DNA from: Owenia fusiformis
Taxonomy: Eukaryota; Annelida; Polychaeta; Sabellida; Oweniidae
NCBI GenBank assembly: GCA_903813345.2
Contig: CAIIXF020000011.1
Span: 15,857,754 to 15,921,753 of the forward strand
Direction: 5' to 3'
Length of the DNA stretch: 64,000 nt
In this document: positions 23,957-61,290 of the stretch, piece by piece
Position numbering within the stretch: position 1 is the stretch's first letter
Layout: each line of letters starts with the position of its first letter
Position numbers and translations under genes: made by a program
Notes under the pieces: generated by a model
Seen by the model: only the letters and a program-made list of their open reading frames with translations
What the model was told of the DNA's origin: nothing
The model's database searches: none

Positions 23957-26498
23957 TATAGATAATTCCCATTAACATTAAAGGTCCATGTGCAGTATGG
24001 CAAGTGATTTTAGACGGTCATATCTTTCACCATGAGTACTTTCTTGGTATAAATACAGTGGTCTTTATTAAAACGATATGTTTTCTTTAAGTGAAGTCCC
24101 CATTGATAGTAAAATATGAAGAATCAAACTGGGAAACGAGTATGTTGAAACACTGCAAAATCTTACATTTGCAAGAAGAAATATGGGTTAGAAAATGGTA
24201 AAATCCTATTGATGCAAAAGTGTTATGAATCTATTTTGTAACACGGGATGTAATTTTGATTACCTGTACTGTCTGTGTTTAAGATACATGTATCTGGCAT
24301 TGGATTGAAGTTTTTCAAAAACGGGGGAAGAATATTGTTGTACAATGGACACAATGACAAAATGATCTTAATAGACCAAGATTTTTGTATTTCTATATTA
24401 TAGTGCTTGAACAAGCTAGATACTTCCTGGTCAATACACAGCTTATTCAGATATATAGCGTACATGTATAGCAGCATGCTTTGAAATGAGTTCTTGATTA
24501 TCCAAAAGATTGAAGATACCTTCATTACATGATGTGGTTTTGTTAGCTGAGGTGGCCCTTCGTATTTGATTCTGCTATTGACTTCGATCTAACTGAACTG
24601 AAAAAAAGTGTTCACCGCTATGCAAAGATCTAGTGATAGATTTCAAAAGGTTTGAAAAAATCATGGAAAACAGATTCAGGAACTCTAACATGTGTCATTT
24701 CATTTCATTTGGTGTCATACAAGTAAACACCAAACCTAGTTTAAAGAGTTGTGGACCACATTTTCTTCATACATTTATAATCTAGACGGGGTGTTGATTC
24801 TGGAACCCCATACACTGGTTGAAGAAATGCTTTCATGTCGCCATGCTTCTTTAGAATGAAACATGTTTAAGGCAACAATTCTTATATTCTCCACAACCCA
24901 GTCCAAAATTGTAAATGGATGAAAATGTGGAAATATGGACCAGTGTGTGATTCCACGGGTTCACGATGTGAGTCAATAAAAAAAACAGTACAAAAATCGT
25001 TTGCAGTCTTCAATAAATAAATAAACATGTTTTCTATATTACATTTACAATAATTATCACAAACAAATCAAATATACTGAATTGCAAGTATAAAAAACAA
25101 CACAATTTGGAGTTAAATTTACTGTCATAGTATGTGAAAACTTTGCAATAATATACAAATATGATTTGGTCTTGTCATGGGCTTTCGATAGATGGGTAGG
25201 CAACTTCCCATATTTCACACATTCAAAGGAAAATCTTGTTTTGTGCTTTTCATGTATGATTTTAAGAAAAAAAAAAATAAAAGCATGATTATCTGCATAC
25301 ATGTTGATAATTTAATAGAAAATGGAATTCATTATAATTATGGCAATAATGAAATTGAACATGCCCCACAAATTATATTTTTATTGGAATGTGTTCTTGA
25401 ATAATTACCCACAATGCAACACTCAAAGAGAACATTTTGTTACCTCTTTTGCTTATTGGTCTTTTCTGTTTACTGTTGAATGAGATTTATTCATGTTTCA
25501 TGTTTTAATCCTATTAAAAATTGATTTTTATTCGAGATAATGCTCAAAACATATACTTTAATCTGAATCTTTTTGAAATATTACCAAAAAAGGAAGCATG
25601 GCACTGCTCATTTTGAAGTTCTCATGTAATAACACAGAGTTTCATACCCTTCTATTGAATTCCCATGGTCTTGTGCATATATGCAAACTGTATAAGTGGT
25701 AATTTTTCCTTATCATTTGATTTGCATATAGCCTAATTTTTGCCAGGTTTGGAACATATTATCTTCATAATGTTGTCCAATGGGAGGTTTCTTGTCATCA
25801 GGAAAATTAAAATTAAGAAAATGATAAAATTTGACCATTCGGCAAATCAACCACTCGGATTAAATACCACTTATACCATACATTTATGCATATCAGTGTA
25901 TAAAATATGAACTATTCAAAACAAACCAGTACTTCTAATAATACTGGAAGGCCATACAGACAATGCCTGAAACAAATATTAAATTCTCATATCGAAGATT
26001 TGGTCAACTAACTTATCACCATTTGGTATAAAATATTCGGAAATGAAACCAAATGTAATGTCCTTTTATTTGGCTTGGAAAGGTACAGTTTTGCAAAAGA
26101 AGGCATAAACCCTTTAATTCCCTTTATGATCTGTGAATGGTAAACACTGTATTTGATGATGTATTTTTTAGTTTTGTATTTCATTGTACATATTTCAGAC
26201 ATATCAGTATTTGCCATTTAAAAGATAAAAACATGCTAAATCAAGAATCTGACAATATCGTTCACCCCTGATATGCACTGAATTTCACAATTGACTAGTT
26301 GATAATTTCAGTGTGTATGACTTGTATAGGTGGCAAATGGTTCATTGTTCAGCTTTGACTAGTAGATCTGAATTCCTTGATTTGATTTGATTTGAAAACT
26401 ATATTAATTGTGGGTAGCTCTATTAGTACAAAAATGGCCTTCCTAGAGGCCCAGTAATAATTTACAATTATTTCCTTGGCATAACCCTGCTCCTCAAA
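23957..26498. other. Intergenic A+T-rich DNA, no gene seen
   Basis: Only short open frames without coding-like composition or splice partners are visible on either strand. Confidence 0.45.
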
Positions 26499-26738
26499 TC
26501 AAAAAATCCCCATACTTTTTGAACTTTTTTCTGGTTGAGCCATTTCCTTTAAATTCTCAATAAACAATTTATTCTTTTGCCATTTCTCATTTTGGTAATC
26601 ATCAAATTTTTTTTTTTCATTCGCAACATGCTTTGGCAAGTATGACGACTCCAAAAATGATGAAATATACTCGTAAGTTGAGATAATCATCTCAAAATGA
26701 GAAGAAACTGGGCTCTTTTGGACCACCATACTTGACAC
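26499..26738 (-). CDS. Unrecognised 79-aa open frame
   Basis: The peptide is charged and looks protein-like (segments YEYISSFLESSYLPKHVANE and FDDYQNEKWQKNKLFIENLK, predicted helical). It lies 190 nt downstream of the stop of the UBE3A-like gene on the same strand. No acceptor or family match was recognised. It could be a terminal exon of something unseen, a retro-fragment, or chance open frame in the 3' UTR of the ligase gene. Confidence 0.25.
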   Translation of the reverse strand: MSSMVVQKSPVSSHFEMIISTYEYISSFLESSYLPKHVANEKKKFDDYQNEKWQKNKLFIENLKEMAQPEKSSKSMGIF

Positions 26739-26927
26739 ATAATATCATTGTATCTCATACCTGATAGTTGAAAATCAATTTATTTTAGGCGGTAGAGGGG
26801 TTGTACAAAGATTTAATACAAGACTACCATGTTAACTTCCCTAATTTGTTTTGAATGTTACAAAGATGGCCCTGACATTTTTTATATTTGGATATCAATT
26901 TGTGTTTCTAGCAACATTTTCTAAGCA

Positions 26928-53141
<26,214 letters not shown>

Positions 53142-53479
53142 TATATGTTACTAAATATTGTACGACATTGTTCCTTTATCATCTTAAAACATTATAATTC
53201 AACAAAACATGGAAATATAAAACTTTTTCAAATATTTGGAGGCTCTCGTTTAAATCTCGTGGACTAATTTAAGGCGAGATATCCGGCGAGATTTGCAAAT
53301 TTGCAAAATTGAAAAATTGAAAAAACAAAAGTAAACTTGAATTTTTTCATTTATAAATCTTATAATTCAATATTCACCTAATGCCATAAATCATAAGGAG
53401 AGCAGTTGACAAGGTAATACCCAGATGTAAACATTTGATATTTGTCAACCCTTCAATTGAATGATCCACAGTAGTCTAC

Positions 53480-53850
53480 TGTCAACCCCCAAAGATTTTC
53501 TCGCGGGACAGATTTTTTAGACCCAGTGCCCAAAATTCGCGGGATTTGCGGGACATCTACTAAATTCGCGGGATTTCGCGGGACATTTAAGGGATTTGCG
53601 TGATTGCACTAATAAGCCAATTTTTTTTTATCAAATTCGTGGGATTTCGCGGGATCATTCGAGGGACAAACACCCTAATTGCGGGACAGTTAACAGGTGA
53701 CCACCAAAAACTTCATAGAGGGACAGATTTTTTAGACAAAGTGCCCTAAATTTGCGGGATTTCGCGGGACAGTCCACCTAAATTTGCAGGATGTCTCGGG
53801 ACATTCAAGGTATTTGCGTGATTGGGACTAATGTAAAAGCGTGTAAAAGT
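53480..53850. repeat. Low-complexity GCGGGA-rich repeat
   Basis: TTCGCGGGATTTGCGGGACA-type words recur many times. A related patch lies at 56180-56300. It sits upstream of the ligase start codon. Confidence 0.55.
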
Positions 53851-54047
53851 ACTTAAATCAAACTTTCATATACTGATTAATCAAATATAATGCACAGTTA
53901 CATTGTAACTTAAATAAACGTCAACACAATTTCACAAAATACGCATAGGAATTTAATTAAACTTTATTGTAATTTATCAAAAACAAAAACCACGCTTCAG
54001 GTGTGAGTACCGTAATGAAACGCTTACCCCCATAAAATAATGTTATA

Positions 54048-55137
54048 CGAGGGGTGATCAATAAGTAATGGACGCTTTTTTACACAGATGCTTTTTATGG
54101 ACCAATCCCTTCGATTTTCTTACCAGTGATACATCATTCAATTATCTATCAACTCTGAAGATTTGAAGACAAAATATATAATACATGTTGATATATTCTT
54201 ATATCCGTGAAGGAGGTACAGGTACCCCGGGACCGACATTTACGTCACATATTCTGAAGCTATTTAAGCTTGTTTAACATACAATGCAGTTGAATGCAGG
54301 CTGAACAAAACAAACCATTATGGTCATGAATTACCCCATTTTGTTTTGCCATAGTTGATTTTGAATATTTTATCATCACTACGTGGTATTCATGCCACAT
54401 TCATTCCACAGGGCCCTCTAAATAGGTTCCATCAAGTGCTACATGTACACAATTCCTCATCCTCTTAACTCAAGATTGTGAGAGAAAGCTGAATCCATTC
54501 TCTGACATGGTAGCAAGATGCAGTTGCACGGGTTGTTTTATTTCATCAATGTCAATAGACCTGCGTCCTTTCTCTATAGAAATAAGTAGTATAGAAATAA
54601 ACAAGTCACATATGAGCAGATCTGGACAATATGGTGCATTGGCAAAGGGCTCAATTTTGAGGTCCAGGGATATTGTTTTCTGAATTCATTTTGAGCTCTG
54701 TGGGCAGGTGCATTGTCCATATGGAGTAGGGTGTTCCCTTCTCTCACCAACCCTTTCTTCCATAATGCTTTCTAAAATTGACCTCCAAATCCCTTCCATA
54801 CAAAACTCTGACATCACAATACTTTCTGTTTATGTGTTACCAGTCAGCAAAAAAATTCAAATAACACAACACTTGTTGCATATACAAAAAGTTCAAATCT
54901 AACTGAAATTTACCAAACTGGCTAAAAACTGAATATGTGACGTAAATGTCGGTCCCGGGGTACCTGTACCTCCTTCACGGAAATAAGGATATATCAATAT
55001 GTATTATATATTTTGTCTTCAAATCTTCAGAATTGATAGATAATTGAATGATGTATCACTGGTAGGAAAATCAAAGGGATTGGTCTATAAAAAGTATCTG
55101 TGTAAAAAAGCGTCCATTACTTATTGATCACCCCTCG
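54048..55137. mobile_element. Mariner-like element copy 2, about 1.09 kb
   Basis: This copy has the same termini and interior as 22873-23954 with scattered substitutions and small indels. It is flanked by TA on both sides (54046-47 and 55138-39). The transposase relic is again broken. It is inserted between the divergently transcribed ligase and TIP41-like genes. Confidence 0.85.
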
Positions 55138-55231
55138 TATATTAAAATGTACCTATTCATATACTGTTTGAAAGCCCATGATATAGGGGTTCGATTAATC
55201 TACATCAAATTATAGGGAATGAGGTTACTTT

Positions 55232-55895
55232 TCTAGATAGGGTTTTTAGAAAAAAGGGTACCGGGTAGTAAATCCTCCATGCTGGGTTCAAACTTGGTAC
55301 CCGGTCCAAAAACCGGGTATCAAAAAACGAAATATACGAATATACAACATAATTAGATCATTAGAAAACGTGTAAGATTTGTTTTGAATTTACAAAAATG
55401 TATGTAACTTCCTTCAAAATTGAGCTAGAAGCTTCAAATAAAAGCATTTTAAGGCTCTTTCTTCCTCTATCATCATGGTCACATTTCCATTGGTAATGAA
55501 GGGGGGGGGGGGGGGATGCGATCGCACCCCCTCCTGGCTAGTACGCCAATGACATTGTAAGACGATTTGAAAAACAAGACAAATCAATCTTACTCTATTT
55601 TCAATAGTTCGTATGTTGGAACGTGAATTGTTTTGATTATGATTTAAATCTGTAAATAGCTATCGTTGCTTTAGCAGAGAGGTGACGTGTGTTAATTTAC
55701 ATGATGCAACTTGTAAGATTTTGATTATCAATCATAATTTAAGTTATCCCAATTTTCAAAAAATGTCCACTGAATTGTAAATTGTTATGTCTTACAATGT
55801 CATAGGTGTAGCCAGGGGACCGGGTACCAAGTTTAAACCCAGCATGGAGGATTTACTACCCGGTACCCTGATTTTTCTACAAACCCTTTCTAGAT
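55232..55895. mobile_element. Inverted-repeat element, about 660 bp, nested hairpins
   Basis: Outer arms of about 80 bp share GGGTACCGGGTAGTAAATCC and TCCATGCTGGGTT in inverted orientation. An inner inverted pair (CTGGCTAGTACGCCAATGAC / GTCATAGGTGTAGCCAG) lies at about 55534-55566 and 55786-55817. There is no transposase. A poly-G run at 55501-55515 is internal. Confidence 0.7.
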
Positions 55896-57088
55896 ATCAG
55901 CGTCCATTTATTGTAACTCGCGTTTGCTAACATTTGCTCACTTCTGAGATGAAGGCCACACGGGTAGTAAAAAGGCCAACGTTGTAACTATTTGTGACCT
56001 ACATGTACATTGTACATCCCTATTTTCGTAATCAAAATGAAAGATGAACCCTTCCTCTTTATTTTGATACCAAACAGCATGTTAGGTACTTAAAATTAGG
56101 TAAACTTTACTCCTCAAAAGTGCAAAAACTTAGCTTCTTATATAAGATAAGATAATCACAATATAGGGGATTGCAACAATTTCGGAAATTCGCGGAGGTC
56201 AAAGCCGTCATTTGCGGGAATTCGCGGGACATTGCGGGACACGCGAATTAGCCTAATTTTGATCAAATTCGCGGGATAATCCCGCCATTCGCGGGACACT
56301 TGACAGCTCTGGATCCAATTCAAAAATATATTTTTTTACAGTTGAGTTGGGAACAAAAATAAATGACAGGTCGATTTTCTATCACCATTTCCTAATCATT
56401 GTCGTCTGAAAGCCCATAATTTCTAATATTGTCTAGATACATATCCCTTAAAATTTGTATAATTTACATTTTGTAAAATCTCATCCAATGTAGTGCCTCT
56501 TGAAAATTCTCTTATTTTTAACATGGGAAATCCTCACTTTTACCATGTGTCTACTTAGCAGTTTGTTCTATGTCATCCATCCTGCTAGGTTACACTGTGG
56601 AACTCCGACAAAATTTTAAAGCTACAGTTAAACATATCTTAGCAGTTAGTGAACACCTATCTCTAGTGAACACCTGTGTTTAGTCTAGTGAACACCATTT
56701 CAAAACAAATTTTACATTGACTCCTGTATAAAATCCCCTGTTTGTAGTGAACATCTTCCTACAGTACACTTTTTGTGACTCCATATGTGTTCACTATATA
56801 CAGGTTTTATTGTACACTACATGTATTTTCTTTTCTACAACAGAAATAACTGGACCTTATATCAGAAATTATCCATGCTGACTATATTTGCAGTGTCAAT
56901 ATGTTTATTTCATAGATACAAACATATAATGAATAGACAGGGTTGGGGCAAACTGCCCTGTGGCATTTCATGTCCCCATATATAATGTTACAATATAAAA
57001 GCATATGAGGGATTCAAATATCTAAAGTTTGGACAATATAGAATAAAATCTGTTGAATTAAAGAATCAAACAAATAATTCTATTGCAG
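55896..57088. other. Upstream region of the TIP41-like gene
   Basis: No coding exon was seen. A TTGCAG acceptor at 57083-57088, 12 nt before the start codon, implies a non-coding first exon somewhere upstream that I could not place. A repeat with TAGTGAACACC words at about 56645-56800 is shared with about 48240-48350. Confidence 0.45.
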
Positions 57089-57100
57089 CGTTTTATCAAG

Positions 57101-60100
57101 ATGGATCCAATAGCCAGGCCACAGCCAAAGCCTGAGGTGTTCCAGTTCGGCCCTTGGACAGTAACGTCACAGAAAAGTCACATACTGAAATCAGAGGGGG
57201 AAAAGAGAGAAAAGTATGACACAAACACTTACCAGTACTTAAAATATTGTAATTTGGATTAGTATGAAGAGTATATGTTGATCATGTTGATTCAGTGGCT
57301 ATTATAAAAATACTAGAAAGCAGAAGTCTAAACTAAATATATGCCAATATTATCATGAATTTGGCCCAGTACTACAATGTACATAAATTTATGTACATTT
57401 TGATACAAATGATATACAGTACATCTATTCTTCTAGATTTGAATCTGATCTTGCTCCATTACCACAATTTCCTGAGATGATTTTTGCTGACAATGTTATC
57501 CGTGTTCAACATGAGGGGAAATTTGGTATTGAATTTAATGCTCTAGATGCACTGCGATTGGTTGATGCAAAGAATGACCTCATGAAAGTGGCTGTAGCTG
57601 CCGAGTGGCAGGAAGCAAGGTATTATTTTTATTTATTTATTTTATTTAAGTTTCACCTTTGTACAAAATAGCCAGCCCAATAAGCCCTCATAGCCCGATG
57701 AGCAACATTATCGCATGATTGATAGGGTTTAGCCCCCCCCCCTGACCCCTGGAGCAGTAATTATAATCTTGTGACCATTGAAGTTTTCCTCACATTTATG
57801 TTACACTCGTCACTCATGTGCAATTGTGCCTCTCCACATTTTTTAAGTCACCACAGCAAGTGGTGACCTATCACCACCTTAAGTGGTGACCTATTGTTGT
57901 AGTCTGCAACTTTCTGCGGCAGTTGGTGTTCAGCAGTTTGCATTAAGTGTTTGGTCTTCTGCATAAGTCAGTGAACAGGGCATGTTAATATCTTGTCTAA
58001 TAATAGATTAAGGCTGCTCTTCATTCTTACACATTTGCCCCAAAGTAGAAGCAAAATTTCCATTCCATCTGATAAACTATTGACTACAGTGACTACTTTA
58101 GAAATTCCATACAATTTTCATTAAAATATTGAATTAATTTTTGATTTTACCTCACATGACATGCCATGCTCTGTGTGTCATTCTTACACCAAGCCTCTGG
58201 TTTGCCCTGTGTGATTTCTACACAATCCCAATGTTGCATATATATGTGTACATGTGCATATAAGAGGGGCAGGGGGCATGCAATTGCTTGATGCAAGACT
58301 ATATTTTTGCTATATATCTTCCAGGGCAGAGTCTGACATTAAAGAAGTCATCAACCCATTTGACTGGACATTTTCAACTAACTATAAAGGGACAACATTA
58401 GGAGATATAAAGGTACACTGTACATACCCATCCTCCTAAGCAGGTATCCAGAATCCATACCTCCTTTTTCCCCCTGCTATAACCAATTTGGAAGTGGACG
58501 ATTAAACTGAATCATGTGATCTAATTATGCGCAATGACTTATACATGATTTCTGTCGCACTGTTGCGACAGCCAATCAGAATGTGAGTTCTTAATCAGGG
58601 AAATGCTAACTGCTTATCGCAGGGGGTAAAAAGAAAGAATGTATTCTGGATTTTGAAGCCCTGTGATCGGAGGATGTACATACCAAAAATGTATTTCTTC
58701 AGTCAAGGAATTTTGGAATTGTTTCAAAAATTAGTATAATGGTTTGGGAACCTCTAAGACGAATCATGTTAGAAAATATTGAGGGAATTTTAAATAAATG
58801 TTATATCTTGTTGAAAATGGGAAATAACCTCTTTTACATTCATTTTAAAATTATGCTTTATCAGGGAATTTCATACATTGATCAGGGAAAAGTCACTCAA
58901 TTTTGATTTGAAATTTTTTTGTAACCCTGTAAGTAACATATATTCAATAATTATGAATTTCAAGATAAACATTCATGATTTTAAAAATTCCAAGCAATGT
59001 GTAAAACAAAACTAATGAATTCTGAAATGTCAAATAATTTAAGCAACATTTTTCCAGATTACTGAAACAACAGAAAGAATAGATATGGAAAAACTCAAGG
59101 TTCGAGAAAAAATCCATTTTTTTAGTGATCTTGTATTGTATGAAGATGAACTAGCGGATAATGGCTGCTCTCTACTCAATGTAAAAATTGTAAGTATCTA
59201 AACCTCATTAAAACATTACAATAGATATCACTGCAAATTAATTAATTTTTCTGTGGGACTGGGATGGGGGAGTAATATGCTATCAACATATTTTGTTTAT
59301 GTCATATGTCAGTAATAATGATTTTTTAATGGCAGACCAGGTCACTCGGGAAATCAATGCTAACTTTATTTTAGGAGGGGATGGGGGGCATTAGCCAGAT
59401 ATAATTTATATAGTAAACCATTTGGTATAAAGGAATTGATGGTTTGATATCAGTGCTAAAATATGTCACTTTAAGGACTGTCACTTTATGTCACCACCAC
59501 GAGTGGTATTGTTGTATTGTATTGTATTTTTGTTTACCACCAATGAAGGTGAGCAATACCTATTGGGTATTGCCCGTATATATACGGTCGTAATTTACGT
59601 AATTATCCTGGAAGATAGACCCAGAAACCCCTCCTTGAAGGAGCCCTGTGTTCTTTTATGTAAACTCATACATAGACATACAAGTACACACCACAGCCTT
59701 TTGTACGAGTTGCGGACCACTCAGTCAAACACCCTGAAGTACTTCACGCAAACAAGCAAATTTAGTCTTGCCTGAACCGGGGATCGAATCCGGGACCTAT
59801 TGTGTAAGAGGTACCTGCGCCACCACTGAGCCACATGGGTGACATTTTGTTAGATTGTTATAGTCTCCAAATTTTTTGTGGATGGTGTTCGGCTTTCGGC
59901 AGGTGGCAGTAGGCATTTGGCAGTCAGTGTCTGTAACAAATGACAGGTGGTGACATTTTGCATGTTAATGCCTTGTTTTAATTGTCTTCAGTTTGACATT
60001 GACCCTTATATAAAGAGTAGTAACATGTTAACTTTGTTAACATTTTGTTTTCAGAGAGTAATGCCTTCAAGTTTTTTTATTCTGATGAGATTTTATATGA

Positions 60101-61290
60101 GAGTAGATGGGGTCCTTATTCGAACCAATGACACAAGAGTTTATCATCAGGTAAATATGACAAGATTTTGTAGAAGAAGGGGTCCTAATAGTTTGAAAAT
60201 ATATGATTATAGGTTAATTTTGACCAAAAATTTGAAAATCATTAAGAAGTATTTAATATCCTCTTTTGCTTCAGATTAAACCTGACTCCTATTTGATTTT
60301 GCTTGCTCACTACTTTTGAATTTTGATCAATGATAATGATTGCAACATGTAGTATTTATGAGTTGTGAGTTCTCATTTCAAGTTCAAGAAAAGTATTTTA
60401 AGAGATGTATTTGTTGAACAAAAGATGCCAGACCCTGATGTTTCATTTTCTTTATTTCAGGCTGGGTCCAATTATATGCTTAGAGAATATACAAGTAAAG
60501 AAAGTAAAATGTCAGATTTAAAGGTAAGCATATGCCATATTGATTTCTCATATTTGGAGGTTTTCATACAAATTCCTCAAGCCTTGGATGTACATTTAGT
60601 TGATATAATGTATGCAACAGGTTTACAAAATATTGGCAACTTTAATAGGAAGTAAAATACAAAATCTACAAAAGAAGCTTAATGAAAAATTCTCAATTTA
60701 ATGCCAAATAATCCATCCATAGGCAAGCAATAACTGAAATACCAGTCAATAATTTTGTTGTGTAGTCAATCACTTTACCATTTTACCCAATGCCAAACAA
60801 AATTCAATTCAATGTGATTTGTCCTCCTTTTCTCATTTTTTTCATTTCCAAAGAATGAAGTTACATGCTTAATACCATGTTACAATTGATTCCTTGTGAA
60901 TGTTTGAATAATATTCACCTTGTTGTTTCTGTATTATTTTATAAAAGTTTCATAAACTACGTTTTTATTTTCATGTAGATCATGTGTATTGCGATATTTA
61001 AATCATCACTCAATCATTCAGTATCATGGTATGAAACGCTTATTTCTAGGTTGGGAGTTGAATGTTTTATACGTGTCAGTATATTTGCCTCGGTAAATAA
61101 CATATTGCTGCATGATATAAAACCCATTATATTCAATCCCTCTCAGTAAATAACTCTATGCGGTATGTATTTCCAGGTTGAAGGCCACCTTCTGACAGAC
61201 ACCAATCTAATTGGAGAACATTTAAAACTCACACATGAACAGTTTGAGAAATTAGAATTTCCAATTAACAATGCTAGTAATGCTACCTGA
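57101..61290 (+). CDS. TIPRL: TIP41-like protein (TIPRL), 7 coding exons, 262 aa
   Basis: Exons are 57101-57213, 57437-57619, 58325-58412, 59058-59189, 60055-60150, 60461-60523 and 61177-61290 (789 nt); all junctions are GT-AG and phase-consistent. Family signatures in order are FGPWTVTSQKSHIL, FGIEFNALDALRLV, AAEWQEAR, INPFDWTFSTNYKGTTLG, FFSDLVLYEDELADNG, VMPSSFFILMRFYMRVDGVL, IRTNDTRVYHQ and YMLREYTSKESK. Length matches the family (human TIPRL 272 aa). TIPRL/Tip41 binds catalytic subunits of PP2A-type phosphatases and modulates TOR and stress signalling; it is cytosolic, with no signal peptide seen. It is transcribed away from the ligase gene, about 4 kb from its start. AATAAA at 61830-61835 is a possible poly(A) signal. 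Confidence 0.95.
57846..57997. repeat. Interspersed repeat family copy 5 (inverted)
   Basis: It starts GTCACCACAGCAAGTGGTGAC and ends GGCATGTTAATATCTTGTC, in reverse orientation relative to the copies in the ligase gene. It lies in intron 2 of the TIP41-like gene. Confidence 0.5.
59509..59839 (-). mobile_element. tRNA-derived SINE
   Basis: On the minus strand the head reads GTGGCTCAGTGGTGGCGCAG (A-box-like) then GGATTCGATCCC (B box), with an anticodon-arm-like CTCTTACACAATAG, consistent with tRNA ancestry. The body of about 250 bp ends in a simple tail of ACAATACAATAC units. It lies in intron 4 of the TIP41-like gene, inside or beside a copy of the CATGCAAAATGTCACC repeat family. Confidence 0.75.
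59836..59972. repeat. Interspersed repeat family copy 6 (inverted)
   Basis: GTGACATTTTG at the left and GGTGGTGACATTTTGCATGT near the right end match the family. The left end abuts the SINE, and GTCACCACCAC on its other side (59490) may be the displaced remainder. Confidence 0.5.

Noticed and set aside
59770-59839. Functional tRNA gene on the minus strand
   Set aside because: A- and B-box-like parts are present, but the acceptor stem does not pair convincingly and a SINE body with a simple-repeat tail follows.
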